The translations under genes and the position numbers were made by a program. From positions 22,024,662 through 22,088,661 of the forward strand of contig NC_092031.1 in NCBI RefSeq assembly GCF_042242105.1: a stretch of 64,000 nt of DNA. Reading direction: 5' to 3'. Shown here one piece after another: positions 9,649 through 26,329 of the stretch. The DNA comes from Pempheris klunzingeri. Its lineage: Eukaryota > Chordata > Actinopteri > Acropomatiformes > Pempheridae. Within the stretch, counting starts at the first letter, position 1; each line of letters begins with the position of its first letter. The notes beneath the pieces were generated by a model. That model did not search any database and had not been told where the DNA came from. It saw only the letters and a program-made list of their open reading frames with translations.

Positions 9649-11470
9649 CTGGAAAGGGAGATCACCTGTGTGGAACCTCTCGTGGCTGATCAGACCACTC
9701 AGATCCGTGTAAGTTCTGTCACACAGAGTGCAGGGAGAGGGTCCTCTGAAATCATGCGCTTTGACGTCGTGCTGGTTGAGATCCACGAAACCTTTGAAAC
9801 TCTCTCCCCACTTGTGTCTCAGATTTACGCATTTCAAGTCTTGTGTCTTAGAGTGACCCGTCGCATTCCACGCAGTACACTGAAGTATTGGCAGGTTTGC
9901 AGTGAGGTGTCTTCTTTGACTTAAAACCTTTAGATTCCGTGCTCCTCTGATTCCCCTCATTCTGTCGCTCCCCTTTTTACGCCTCTTAACTGGACTTCGC
10001 TGCTGAATGGTTGAAGATCTTCTCGGTGGGAAAAAGGTTCTACCTCTTCTGAAGGAACCTCCACGTGTTTCTGACCTTTCCTTTCACGAGTGCTAATATC
10101 TGAAGGTAAAGTTTTTCTTGTGTAGCAGTCACTACGGTCACTTCTTTGTTGAATGCGTCCATGTAATCAGTTAATATATTTTCTTCACAGGTAGCAGACG
10201 AGGAGCTGAACAGATGCTGGCACCCGCTGCTGGATTATCTGAAAAATTACAATATATATACATTTACCACGAGATAAACAGCCAAGTGCCTTCACTGATT
10301 TGTCTGTGCCGTAAGTTTATGCCAGCTTTCCATCCACACTGTGCTCCATCTTTCCGTTTTCAGCTCGTTGACTGAGATCTTTTTGATGTTCCAGAAGAGA
10401 TTTACGTTCCTCGGGCCGACAGAAAGGCTTCACACATTCAGACAGAAGTGACGGCACGTCGCTGAGGCAACCTGCTCATGACAAACATCACATCGACGGA
10501 AACATTTTTGGGGGAAAATACAAACTTTCTTTGATTCTGCGAATAAGATCACAAGATTTCGATCAGCCTCACGTTGTGTGTACGTTCTACACAGAGGTGT
10601 AGTCAGGAAGTGGTCGGCCTTGTGTAGCTGACTGTAAGCAGGCTGGAGCAAAGGGGAGAACGGCTTTGTTTGGCTCTGCTCACAGTTCAGCTTTGACCTT
10701 TGGACAGCTGCTTCAGCAACTCCAATCTTGACCCTAAGCCAGGCTGACCATACTTAGCTCACTGACTTGACTGTGATATCAGTCTGCTTGTGTCGCTCCT
10801 GCAAAGAAAGCCTTTATTTGTATTTAAAACAAAAACAACAACACCTAACATCACCTCATTTATATTTTAATGCTGTAAATGAACTGAGTCCAACATTTTG
10901 TAGGCCACCTGTTTAGGATTTGGCACAGTCAGTAACATGTCTGTCTGTAACAAGCATCTGTATATCTTCAGTGTACTCGTCTCCAGATCTGGCCAGGAAA
11001 ACATCCCGTAATTGACTGACTAATTAACTTAAAGGATAAGCGACACAGCTGGGATGCCTGGCTGGAAGAAGCCCTGCCTCTCCTCCTGGTCTTCAGTCAG
11101 GATGTGAAGAAGACGAAGGAGGTCTGACACAGACGACCCATCCCCTCAATCACTCATCTGTGATGTAGGGCAATAGTCACAAAGCTCTGGTTGCCATTTA
11201 ATCACTGAATCACTGACTGTAACTGAATATCACAATATTCTCGGCCTGTTACAGTACCCGAGCCCGAAGACCAAGGCTCAGCAGACTCCTCTGTCTTCGA
11301 TTCAGAAGCTCCGGGACAATCTCAGTTGACTGCTGGCTCAAAGTCGTCCAGCAGCACACAATTGGCCACAACTTTCTGCTGGACAGTTTCCCAGCTTGCT
11401 GCACAGACCAGCCGGAGTGGAGGGACTAGGAGGCGCAGACGAGACAGGGGCACAGGTGGACCTACAGACT
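9649..11470 (-). pseudogene. Decayed third copy of the TIN2-domain zinc-finger gene
   Basis: Exon-sized blocks on the minus strand match the two intact genes at 27.8-38.9 kb, in the same order. 11470-11230 follows a splice acceptor and has LSRLRLLVPPLRLVCAASWE, then VQQKVVANCVLLDDF, then TEIVPELLNRRQR and LGLRAR before a GTACTG donor; the reading frame shifts once inside it. 11143-11062 gives LLRLLHILTEDQEERQGFFQ. A weaker block at about 10660-10590 may be exon 5. 10475-10356 gives AGCLSDVPSLLSECV, then EERKSLLEHQKDLSQ. 9960-9649 has one well-kept finger (CTLCDRTYTDLSGLISHERFH) and damaged neighbours, cut off just after TGDLPFQ by the retroposon. No counterpart of exon 3 or exon 1 was found. 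This is a host gene relic; it lies on the opposite strand from its relatives. Confidence 0.8.
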
Positions 11471-12054
11471 AGTGATGTCCGATCGAGGCTTTGTTGAAGC
11501 TTCGACACGTGATTCATAAAATGGTTCATTACTCGAGGCTTCGATGACACAGTGCTCGAGTAGCACATCTAATGGTCAATACACATTAAGTGCAATGGAG
11601 ACGTGTCATCTATTGGTTCATGGATTGTTTGGGATTTTCTGTCCTCATTCCTGTTCAACTACACTACATGGTTGTATGGTTTCAAGCTGACACAATGAAA
11701 TATGAAATAAACATGAATGAATGAATAATGAATAAACATTTTGTTTTATTTGGCACGTCTGGTTGCATGAATGAATGAGTGAATGTCTTGTCATTGCAAC
11801 GGGTATAACGAAATAGAAAAGTAGTGGGCTATAGCTGTATACTTGACATCAAACCTAAATAGCCCATAGCTCTAAAGATGTTGAATAGTGGGCGTTCAGT
11901 AGGCTAGCTGGCAAATGTGATCTCATTTCAGATGTTTAATTAGTTTTAGTAAAGTGGGGGTGAAGAACAGGGCAGAGGGTGCTTGTGTAACTGTTTGAGT
12001 TTTTATTAAGAAAGAAGAGTTTATCTGCCATTTTTGGACTCAAGCGGTTTCTTT

Positions 12055-12055
12055 A

Positions 12056-12102
<47 letters not shown>

Positions 12103-12150
12103 ATCTATAGATATAGATATCTATAGATCTATATCTAACGTTATTTAGAA
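12055..12150. repeat. (ATCT)n tetranucleotide array with degenerate flank
   Basis: About eleven ATCT units, then a palindromic ATATCTATAG / CTATAGATAT stretch and scattered TATCTA copies to about 12210. Confidence 0.93.
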
Positions 12151-12300
12151 CTATCTATCTATGTAACTATGTCTATCTAGTGTTATCTAACTATGTAACT
12201 AATTTATTTATCTATTTCTCTCTCTGTGTAGCTTACTATCTAACTATCGATTGATCTATTGACACTGATTCTCCTCAAAATACGCAATCTGATACAACAC

Positions 12301-12820
12301 TACACTACTCACAAAAAGTTAGGGATATTCGGCTTTCAGGTGAAATTTCAGGATGAACCACCACCAATACATTTCCTGCTTCAGTTAGAATTGGTATTTA
12401 AACAGTCCTCCTCATCCTGCTGTTCACATTCTGACATCATGAGACCAAGACGACACCTAACAGTTGATCAGCAGCACCTCAACACTGGAGGCTTCAAACA
12501 GGAAGTCCTCAGACGGAGGTGTTCACTGAGCTTAGAGGGTCACAGAGTGTCATCAGGAGGTTGGAACAGTGATACAGAGACTGGAAGAGTCACAGAAAGG
12601 AGAGGAGTGGACGTCCTTTGGCCACATCCCAATTTTACATTTACCCTCCACTGTTGTTAGATTTTCTTTCAATAAATTGTTTAAGATGAAGAAACTACCA
12701 TTGCATGCTTCTACTTAAATGCCCTACTTTCATGATATAATATCACTGTAGCATTCACTTTTTACATTTTCCATAAATTTCACCTGAAAGTCGAATATCC
12801 CTAACTTTTTGAACCCTGTA
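12301..12820. mobile_element. Tc1/mariner-type element, internally deleted
   Basis: Terminal inverted repeats of roughly 45 bp start and end at TA. The left has AAAAAGTTAGGGATATTCGG and then CTTTCAGGTGAAATTT. The right has the complement, with AAATTTCACCTGAAAG and then CGAATATCCCTAACTTTTT. The 520-bp body keeps a degenerate transposase N-terminal stretch (12438-12600: MRPRRHLTVDQQ, then LRRRCSLSLEG). It is too short for a working transposase, so it is a non-autonomous derivative. Confidence 0.88.
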
Positions 12821-13057
12821 CTTACTCTCACAGCATTAAACAGAGACAGGCCATCCCTGAACACTCTCGAGACCAAGTGATTCACCTGAAAAACCGAACC
12901 AGTCAGGTGATTCGTATGACGTCAGAAGCACTCAACTGCTTCGGACGTCACTAGTCACGTGACCAAACCACGCTTCGGCACAGTGGTTCGATACAATTGT
13001 TTCATGAGCTACCGCGCATGCGTCGGAGCCTGGGGAGTCAGAGGACCATCACTATTT

Positions 13058-13640
13058 ATTTATTTTTTTTTTCAATGCTTTATTGAAAAAATACACAAAT
13101 AAACAAGTATGGCAACTTGATTTAACAGACATTGTAACAATATAAAGAGATTGCCAAGGGAACATCAACTTATCTCAAAATATAATACATACATTTGGTG
13201 CTTCAACATAATAAATTCAGAGCAGATTGAGGTAGAGGTAAGGTAAAAAAAAATCTTAAAAAGACAAAATTAAAATAAAAAACTAGATAAGATAATAAAG
13301 ATTTCATATATATTTTAAATTCATTCAGGAAAATAATTTTGGGGGATGTTTTCAGTACTCTGTTCTTATGGATAAAGAATTTTGCTAGACAGAATTACAT
13401 TACAGCATAGTTCATCATTTTTGTTTTGCAAGATCAAACCAAAGGTTATATCGTCTCTAGAGACAGAAGCTGGAAGCAATGGAATCTTTTGTTTGATCCA
13501 TTTGTGCATGTTAAGCCAACGCCGGCGCGGTACTAAAGCAAAGCCAAGAGCAAGAATGAGCAAACTCACGCACTCTAGTCTGGAGGAAAGACCATCTAAT
13601 AAATCTTTAGAATGTTTATTTTGTTACGTTACGTGATTTA
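13058..13640 (-). mobile_element. Probable LINE ORF2 C-terminus and 3' end
   Basis: On the minus strand 13569-13366 encodes MSLLILALGFALVPRRRWLN, then a Lys/Asn-rich end, which resembles the C-terminal tail of L1/Tx1-type ORF2 proteins. An AT-rich 3' region follows, ending with AATAAAGCATTG and an A run (T run at 13065-13072 on the plus strand). Family assignment is tentative; a processed transcript is an alternative. Confidence 0.4.
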
Positions 13641-14234
13641 AATTGCGTGACCAAACACTTCACACCAGCCTTTGGGAGGTTATGGGACGATTCAACGTCG
13701 ATGCTGTCACATGATACTAAATTGAAGCATTTCTTTTCAATATGCCCGCTACCTGACTTCTCAGATATGTGATGCACATTTCGGCTTCACCACCTGTGTT
13801 CCCCTTCGTAGCCGAATCAAGTGGAAACGAACGGCGGAGAAGCACTACAGATACCGGGAGTTCCGGGGGACACATTTAGCTGTAACTCAGGAAGCGCAGA
13901 CTATGCGGATGTGATTATTTGTTGTTGACACTGTGGGCAGGGACAGTGGAGAGGAGACACTAACTTGACATTTGAAACATTCATAAGACAATGGATTCAC
14001 AAGACTAAGATGAGGAGTAAATAGCAGCTGGCCTTCTTAAATCCGCCGCACCCTCAGGTTTGTTTGTTTGTTGGCTTGGAACCGGAGACACGCGTTGGCG
14101 TGTTGGTTTACAATTGGCTGCCATTACCTTCTTAATCATCTAATATTAACTACTATCCCAGTGCTTTCCACTGGCCAGCTTCTTCAAGACTGCAGCCCGC
14201 TGTCTGTCAGCTTTCCAACTCAGGCTTGTCCATT
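13641..14234 (+). promoter_or_regulatory. 5' flank and 5' UTR of mettl9
   Basis: This is the roughly 590-bp spacer before the mettl9 ATG. It has no other ORF with recognisable similarity and no clear TATA box. Exact transcription start is not visible. Confidence 0.35.
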
Positions 14235-18963
<4,729 letters not shown>

Positions 18964-20763
18964 ATACCAAATGCACTGTGGGGTCGCGGGAGGCAGACCG
19001 TGTTGGTACGTTACTCCGGGGATGGATTTGAATGCAATTTTCACAAGCTTCTTCCATCACAGACATAATTTCTGTGTCTTGTTTGGGGTGTGAAGCTCAG
19101 GTACTGTTGTCCCTACATCCACCAGCCACCTCGTGTGGCGGTGATACCTCTATATTTTAAGCAAAAAAATAACTGATGGGCAATTTGTCCATCCTGAAAT
19201 GCTACTGAAGATCAAATCTCCAACATCTCGCCATGTTGTTGCTGTTCATTCTATAAAGTTCATCATTTGTGGGAAGTGTTTACTGTTAGTGTTTCATCAT
19301 TCTGTAATATCAATAGCTGAATCTTTGTTGAATTTGTACTTATTTTTTCAGTGTCTCTGAGGACCAGCATATGCACACACTGATTTGACCACTCTGAAAC
19401 GGGCGTCTTCTATTTTAATGCTACTTTTTTTTTTTTTTTACTTGTTAATGATGACAGAAGTAATATGAGGCCTTTTTAAGTCAAGCTTATGTAACTTGCG
19501 TTAAACGGCTGCTACAGTGGTCACAAATGGCTACCATCGAGAAGCATTTAAAGCTGCATTTATTCTTCACCATTAGGGCTCAGCACAACGAGTTGAAAAC
19601 ACTGACATATTATAATGCAATAAAGTTATTATTATTGGCAGGCTTGTAACAAACATTTGGGTATTTCCACATGCAGAAGCAGGAGCAGCATTAGCATTGA
19701 TTTGGTGGAGTGTTTCTGGTCACCTGGTCTTCCCCAAATCCTGAGAATAATATGGTGGGGGGGGGGGGGGTTTAGCTGCAAACTTTCTGCACAACTATCA
19801 CCAGCTAGTCGTGAGCTTGGCTGGAAATGAGCCTCATGATAGTGAAGTTACTGACTATAAATGCAAAACAGTGACCCAAAAAGACTTTTTAAGGAGGGGG
19901 AGTTCCAGTTTGGGTGGTAATTCCAAGTGAGGCTGTCACTGTGAGGGGCCCTTTGTCACGTTACATGTTTCACCCACTGGTAATATGCAAAATACTGATT
20001 AATGCAGTTTTAATGCTAAAACATTGTGTAACTGCAGCACAAGCAGAAAAAAAGCCATAAAGCTGCCAAACGGACTCAGTAATGCCGGTTACATAGAAAT
20101 ATCTAGCTAAAGTTCTAACATTTAATCACCTTACTGCTCATACCGGACCGAGTGGGGCTGTAGCAGCAACACCCTGAGCTTACTGAATCAAGCAGCTGTG
20201 CATTTTATTGCCTTTGAACTCGGCTTCTTACTTGTAAGATTATGATTATGAAGAAGTTACATGGTCTCTCTTTACAGATGCTGCTGCAAAACAAAAATGA
20301 TTAAAAATGTGCCACATTTAATGCAATATTTTTTATTGCTTATATAAGAACATTTCAGAATAAAAAAAAAAAATCAACATTATTTCTGGCATTCCTCTGA
20401 CCTCATTTTTCTGAGTAACTGAATGCAATGTACAATCAGTTGAGATGACATTAACTCTGACGTTGTTAGTCTTTGTTCCAGACAGGGCACGAGGGACTCT
20501 TAGGAACCCTGCATGGAGCTCCTAAAAAGGTTTAAATAAAATGTATTTATTTATATAGAATAATTAGGTTTATCTCGACTCATCTTTGCTTCATTAACTT
20601 GACTCTGGCTCAAAGGTAGCATGCAAAATATCATGCAAAATCAGCAACACATCAAAATGCTGAAGGTGGACAAGTTGTTCCCTGATCTAGAATATTCATT
20701 TTATGCAATAAAACAATAGCTCTGTCTGAGTTCCAATAAAATATAAAATATGGTCTGTTCATG
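18964..20763 (+). other. mettl9 3' UTR and spacer to kdelr2
   Basis: The mettl9 3' UTR runs to a poly(A) signal AATAAA at 19619-19624, about 660 bases after the stop. Beyond it is AT-rich spacer with a G run at 19757-19770 and A runs. No gene was recognised. Confidence 0.6.
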
Positions 20764-21175
20764 TGACGTCGAGCATATTTTCCACATAGCTTAAATGTAT
20801 TTCCTGGTGCATGCATTTCCTTGTACATGGCAATCAGGAGTTGAAAGACGATACTCGGACTTACTACCTTTTCCACAGACCCTGGAGGCAGCATTCGTAA
20901 AGCATAAATTATGTAAATGAGGCGTCCTCGTCCTCTGATTGGCCGAACACACGAGCGCTCCCCGTCTTGCATTGGACGCTGCTCTCTTGGCCACGTCCCC
21001 AGGCCACGTCGCGCTCCGCTCGCCATTTTCCCATCTTCCGAAGCTAGAATCAGTGTATTCTGGAGTCACGGCCCCTTTCAGCACTCCCAGGTCGTAAATT
21101 AATCGTGAACAGAGGGGGAAACTGAGCTCTGCTCAAAGTCTCAATCGGTTTACTTCTGTCGGAGCTCCCGTAAAC
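20764..21175 (+). promoter_or_regulatory. kdelr2 promoter with UPR-like elements
   Basis: A CRE-like TGACGTCG is at 20764-20771. Two inverted CCAAT boxes (ATTGG) are at 20938-20942 and 20971-20975. Two CCACGTC motifs are at 20991-20997 and 21004-21010; read on the minus strand these are GACGTGG, the core of the XBP1/ATF6 element TGACGTGG. The first sits in TTGGCCACG, which is close to the ERSE-II form ATTGGNCCACG but without the spacer base. KDEL receptors are known to respond to ER stress; response of this promoter is inferred. Confidence 0.5.
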
Positions 21176-24100
21176 ATGAACATTTTCAGGCTAACCGGCG
21201 ACCTCTCCCACCTAGCAGCCATCATCATCCTGCTGCTAAAAATATGGAAAACCAGGTCTTGTGCCGGTGAGTAGTCATACAGATTTACTTACAGTGTGCG
21301 TGACCTTCCCTGTCCTGCACATGTCATGTAAATGTAAATGTACACTTTACCCAGACGAAGAAAAGTCTTTACCGTGTAGTGTGACTTAACTGTGTCCTTA
21401 CTTGTGCAGTTGGAGCTCGTTAGCCACTTGTGTGCTAACGTTAGCTAGCTGGCTGGTGACACTAGCCAGTCACTTCTGTGCACTGTCGCTTTTACTGAGA
21501 CACTCATATAGTTTGGTTACATGGCGACGGGCGGCGTGGAAAGTTAATGAATGCTTGAATGAGTTGTCGTAAAGAGGCAACTGGAAGGTGTAGCTAGCGG
21601 CGGCTCTCCTGCTAGCTAGCCGTGACAGTGCAGCGGGCCCCGCTGTAACGGAAGGTGGGGGGACACGGGGACCAGAGGGCCACGGCGTTTGTTAGTCTGA
21701 GGCATGATGGGCCTCCTCATTTCATTATTTTGGGGCGGGGGGGGGCGAAACTGTGCCAGCCTCACGTTTCATGACACCCCCTCAGCCACACGTTACAGTG
21801 GCCCAGTGTGACCTCTCTGACGTGGCAGTCCGCAGCTGACAGTTGGAGATGCAAAGTCAGTGAGTGGATTCACGCTGCTGCGTCTGTCCAGCCCGGTGCC
21901 AATGGGAGAGCCGGTTCGATGTTTGCTGTATTATCGTGATGAGACTTTGCTGTGTTTAACTACTCTCCCAACGGTCAAAGGTTAGGGCTGTATCACTGCG
22001 AGGCAGGCAGTCACCTGAGTTCTGTCATTACCGCTGTTTGCTTGAGATTAAATCACAGAGCGCTGCGTGGAAGTCAGTGTCCAAGCTTCAGTGCGTGATT
22101 GTAACCGTGTGATGATGGCTGATCACGGCCCCTCTCCTAGTCTGACAGTGTCCACACACCGGATGATGAGCGGAGAGGCTTGTTGTTAGTGCACATGAGC
22201 TGAAGGCTGTGGAGTTCCACCAAGCAGACACACTCCCAGCTGCTTATCAGAGAGCCACAGCGTATCTATGTCACATCACATGATCCTGAAATAACTACCA
22301 GCACAGTATGTTGAAGCTGCCATTTTCTGTACTCTACACAGGCACGGCTGCAGGAAGTGAATTGGCGAATGAATGAATGAATGAATGAATAAAGAGCTTT
22401 GATGCTCCTGCACAGAGATAAAGTGGTTGGGCATATGTTGTTAGAAGGTAGTAGAGAGCTGTGGAGCGCTGTGTCAGGTTACTGTGAGTGACTCTCGGCT
22501 GTTGCATTTGGATGGAGATCTTACTGTTAGTTTTTAAAATGTCATTTACAAACTGTCTGTTTAAATGCTTGCTGTCTCCCCACAGGTATTTCTGGGAAGA
22601 GTCAGGTCCTGTTTGCCTTAGTGTTCACCACCCGCTACCTGGACCTGCTCACCTCCTTCATCTCTCTCTACAACACCACCATGAAGGTGAAGCGCTCACA
22701 CGTTGCTCCTCGCTCTCATATCCTGTAGCATTATTTTCCAAAGCACTCCAGCGCTGAACACACAGTGTAGCGGTGACGCCGTAACACTAAGTCGACACGC
22801 CTGTGTTTGCTAAAGGATGACGTCGCCCAGCAAGATGTGACAGACTTGTGTTCCGTTGCTGCTTGATTGGATTCATGGCAAACCGGTGCACACAGGGACC
22901 AGCGGGCGCTCATCCTTTGTGTTTTTGTTTCAGGTCATCTACATCGGCTGTGCGTACGCCACTGTCTACCTGATCTACCTGAAGTTCAAGGCGACATACG
23001 ATGGGAACCACGACACGTTCAGAGTGGAGTTCCTAGTTGTCCCCGTCGGTGGCCTGGCTTTCCTGGTCAACCATGACTTCTCTCCCCTGGAGGTCAGGAA
23101 TACTGCACTCTACACACTCTGACAGCACAGATGCTCATGTTTCTCAATGGACATTTAATCTTGATTTACATTGTAATCGTAATCAGAGACTCCAGTCATA
23201 CACAGGTTTACGTAACATCATTATCAAATAAAACTAAGATTTACATTTACTTCTCCCCTTGGGTTTCTATGCATGTCGCTCTGGCTTCCTCTCCCACACG
23301 TGTGTGCTTTTTGCTTGTTTCTTTCTCTCTCCTGACATGGGATAAATGACATTTTAAAGATGTCTTTTTTCAGAGATTTTTAAGTTCCTCCCAAGTTCTC
23401 TAGCTAGTTTAAAACTAGTGTTTTACTAAGTCTCCGTCTTAATACATCAAAATCTTCTAGTAGTCGATAAACCGTTTTTATTAGCTCAGGTGTTTAGTGA
23501 GAATAACATACCACTGGACACAGTGCAGCAACTACCCGCACATGACTGTAGCTTCTCAAGAAACTCAAGTGCGGCTCAGACAGTTGTTATCGGGAGCACA
23601 GTCACTTCCAGGTGCGATCACAGATTTATACAAGGTCATAACATTCCCACAAAGAAGAAGCTCTATGTGCACTTTCAGTGGGGCGTGATAAAATGTGTTT
23701 GAGTTGAGTCCGTACACGTCAGTGCTTCTCTCAGACATGTGCCTCCTATTACTTTCCCACCAACTCTCTGTCCTCCCCTTTGTTTGGCTCAGATCCTGTG
23801 GACATTCTCGATCTACTTGGAGTCGGTGGCCATCCTGCCCCAGCTTTTCATGATCAGCAAGACTGGTGAGGCTGAGACCATCACCACCCACTACCTGTTC
23901 TTCCTGGGACTCTACAGAGCCCTCTACCTCATCAACTGGATATGGAGGTTCTACTTCGAGGGATTCTTTGACATGATTGCCATCGTCGCTGGGGTGGTGC
24001 AGACCATCCTCTACTGTGACTTCTTCTATTTGTATGTAACAAAAGGTGAGTACTGCTGCATTTACCTTCTTATAAAACACAGTAAAATTGTGAGACTTTT

Positions 24101-25338
24101 TCCTGTAGCTCTGTTATTCAGCTTTACACATTCAGCAGAGCTGTTACTCGTCCAAAAATCACCACTTTTTGGAGAGTGGAGACAGAAACCAGTCAAATGT
24201 CCAGTTTAAGAACAACTATCTTTTATTATCATAATATTCTAATTAAGCTCCAGACCTGCCAGACGTCAAAATGCATTTCCAGTTCAGTATGCATTTTAAC
24301 ATTTGATTTCTCAGCAGGTCGCAAAATTCCAAAGCGGTCCATTAGGGTTTAATGTACTCCCATGTTTTTCATTCTTCTAATTACTTCAGAGCAGCAGCGT
24401 TGGTACTGTTGTCATTTGTTCTGATTGCAGCATTTGAAACATGAAATTGAAGAAGTTCAACAGCACCAATGTCCCAGTTAAGAGCAGATTATACCAGAAA
24501 AGAAGTGGTTCGCACGGCACATTGTCCGACCACATCAGAAATCTGAAGTGTTATCCCACATCTGAGCGGACCGCACCGGAAGGTGGAGCAGAAAGTCCGC
24601 CATCATAGAGAGGATGTAGGCGTGATTGTTTAAATATGGAGGTAACGGCGTACATTTTCACACAGTCTCTCCTGGAAGAATTCATTGTGTGACATGCTGT
24701 AGCAGACCAATCACAGCATGAAGTGGAAGTGAATGTGTGACCGTTGGTTTAGGAAAGTTACAGAAATGGCTGCGCTCCGACCCCCCCACTGATCTGACAG
24801 AGGGAAGGTGAGGGGACTTCCGAAGCTATTTGACCATCCAACAAACACTTCTTATGAAGTATACTTCCCTCCCTTACTCTGGATAATCCCTGACCTCACC
24901 TTTTCATTGGAACTACTTTTCTTACCAAAGAAATGGTTCCTATGTTGGGAGCACCACCAACTACATTCCATTCACTCCCATTGTATTGGGCTCCTAGCAG
25001 AAGTTTATTCTTTGTGAAATACCCGAGTTTGACCTTTTTGGGGCCCTAAAAATGATGCAAATCAAACAGCCTGATGAGGAAACATCGCTCTTTGGTTAAA
25101 TTGCTCACAGCTCACAAACAGAGAATTGTCATGTTCTAAAGCTTAAAAGGTTGAGAACCAGTGCATAAAACTATAACTAACATGCTACCATAAGTACCTT
25201 CATGACGAGCTGCAGGTGCGTCGGTCTGTGTTCTTGCTGTTGTGAATGCTGTCGATCTGTTCTGTGATCTGTGTTAACTTAAAGCCATCCTGTCCCGTTC
25301 CAGTGTTGAAAGGAAAGAAGCTCAGTCTGCCAGCTTAA
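21176..25338 (+). CDS. kdelr2: KDEL receptor 2 (ER protein retention receptor)
   Basis: Five exons join to 212 aa, the length of human KDELR2: 21176-21266, 22586-22686, 22934-23092, 23793-24045 and 25304-25338. The product is a seven-helix Golgi/ERGIC receptor. It binds C-terminal KDEL signals on escaped ER chaperones at low pH and returns them by COPI vesicles. Seen: [15 protein letters not shown] start, [15 protein letters not shown] loop, [18 protein letters not shown], the very conserved [56 protein letters not shown], and the lysine COPI-binding tail [11 protein letters not shown], which exon 5 encodes alone. [12 protein letters not shown] at the start of exon 3 varies from the human sequence; the rest is nearly identical. 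The a or b teleost paralogue cannot be chosen from the sequence alone. Intron 1 (1.3 kb) has CpG-rich sequence near its start. Intron 4 (1.26 kb) has nothing recognisable. Poly(A) candidates are at 25806 and 26317. Confidence 0.97.
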
Positions 25339-26316
25339 GTGCCAAAGAGGAGCGTTTTGGCAGACTTATAGACGGGGGGTCGGAGGGGACGAGGAGTGGT
25401 AGTGGACACCTGACAACCCCCGCCCCACCCTCCACCACCGCTTCCTCCTCTTCCCCTCCCGCCAGAGTAAGATGCCTGAGACAGAGAGCGAGTGGGAGCT
25501 GCTGGCTGCACTTTCGTCTGATCCCGAGTTGGTGGAATCAGAACACCTGCAGAGGCTGGTCCATGGCCTTCGGATTTCTGTTTGATGCATCTTGCCTTAA
25601 CTTTTTTTATTACTCTGTATAAAGGAAGAAAGAAAAAAAGCGAGAAAAGTTTTCTACCGAAAAATGTGTACTCTGAAGAATTGACACATTGGTGAATAAG
25701 AGCTGAAGATGTAAAATTGCCTATGATTTGGCATTGTATGATACTGAAGCGGACTTGTGGTGGGATATTATTGACTCCAGCGTTTGTAATAGTATTTGCA
25801 ATCAAAATAAATGTGCATTGTTTTTCCTAAATCAATTTTTTGGGGGGAGGGGATTTGTTGAATCCTCATAACTTTGGTGGTCAAATTATTCATGTTTATT
25901 CTCATCTTTTGACCACTATGCATTCCCATGTATAAAGACTATCTCTTTTAGTTTCCTGTGCCCACGGTAGAATACAAATTCAATATAGATGCCATAATTT
26001 AACTCTCCAAAAAACAGAAAGTCAGATGTGACTCTTTGCTGAAATTTGACTGGTATGAGTTGCTGTTATTATCTTTCATCACTGTAAATGGCTTTCTTCA
26101 TTTGAACACCCTGCTCACTACCCAGTGAGGACAGTATATCACTTGTAAGTATGCATCATTGCCCAGTCTGTTCATTTCAGATGGCTCCTTTAAATGTTTG
26201 AGATGAGTGAATTCACTAATGTACTGTATGTGCTGAGTTATCACGACAGGAATGGAAGTCTTTATATTTTCTCTTAGGTGCAGATGTATTTATTTTTTAT
26301 CTTCTTCCTGGTTTCC

Positions 26317-26322
26317 AATAAA
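26317..26322 (+). terminator. Poly(A) signal, likely main kdelr2 3' end
   Basis: AATAAA about 980 bases after the stop, followed by a GT-rich stretch (TGTTGTGAGTG). A second AATAAA at 25806-25811 could give a shorter transcript. Confidence 0.55.
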
Positions 26323-26329
26323 CAGAGTC

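Larger units (their letters stand above)
11471..13046. mobile_element. Possible hAT-type element with nested insertion
   Basis: The left edge reads TAGTGATGTCCGATCGAGGC. Inverted partners are TCGGACGTCACTA at about 12943-12956 and ACCATCACTA at about 13035-13046, either of which could be the right end. Both flanks carry related GAGGCTTCGA-like and ACACAGTG motifs. I could not find an 8-bp target duplication, and no transposase is readable inside. The segment contains the (ATCT)n array and the Tc1/mariner element at 12301-12820. It splits the pseudogene from any exon 1 it had. Confidence 0.4.

Noticed and set aside
25060-25130. Possible C/D-box snoRNA in kdelr2 intron 4 (TGATGA-like box)
   Set aside because: The C box is followed by no convincing D box with a terminal stem, so the match is within chance.
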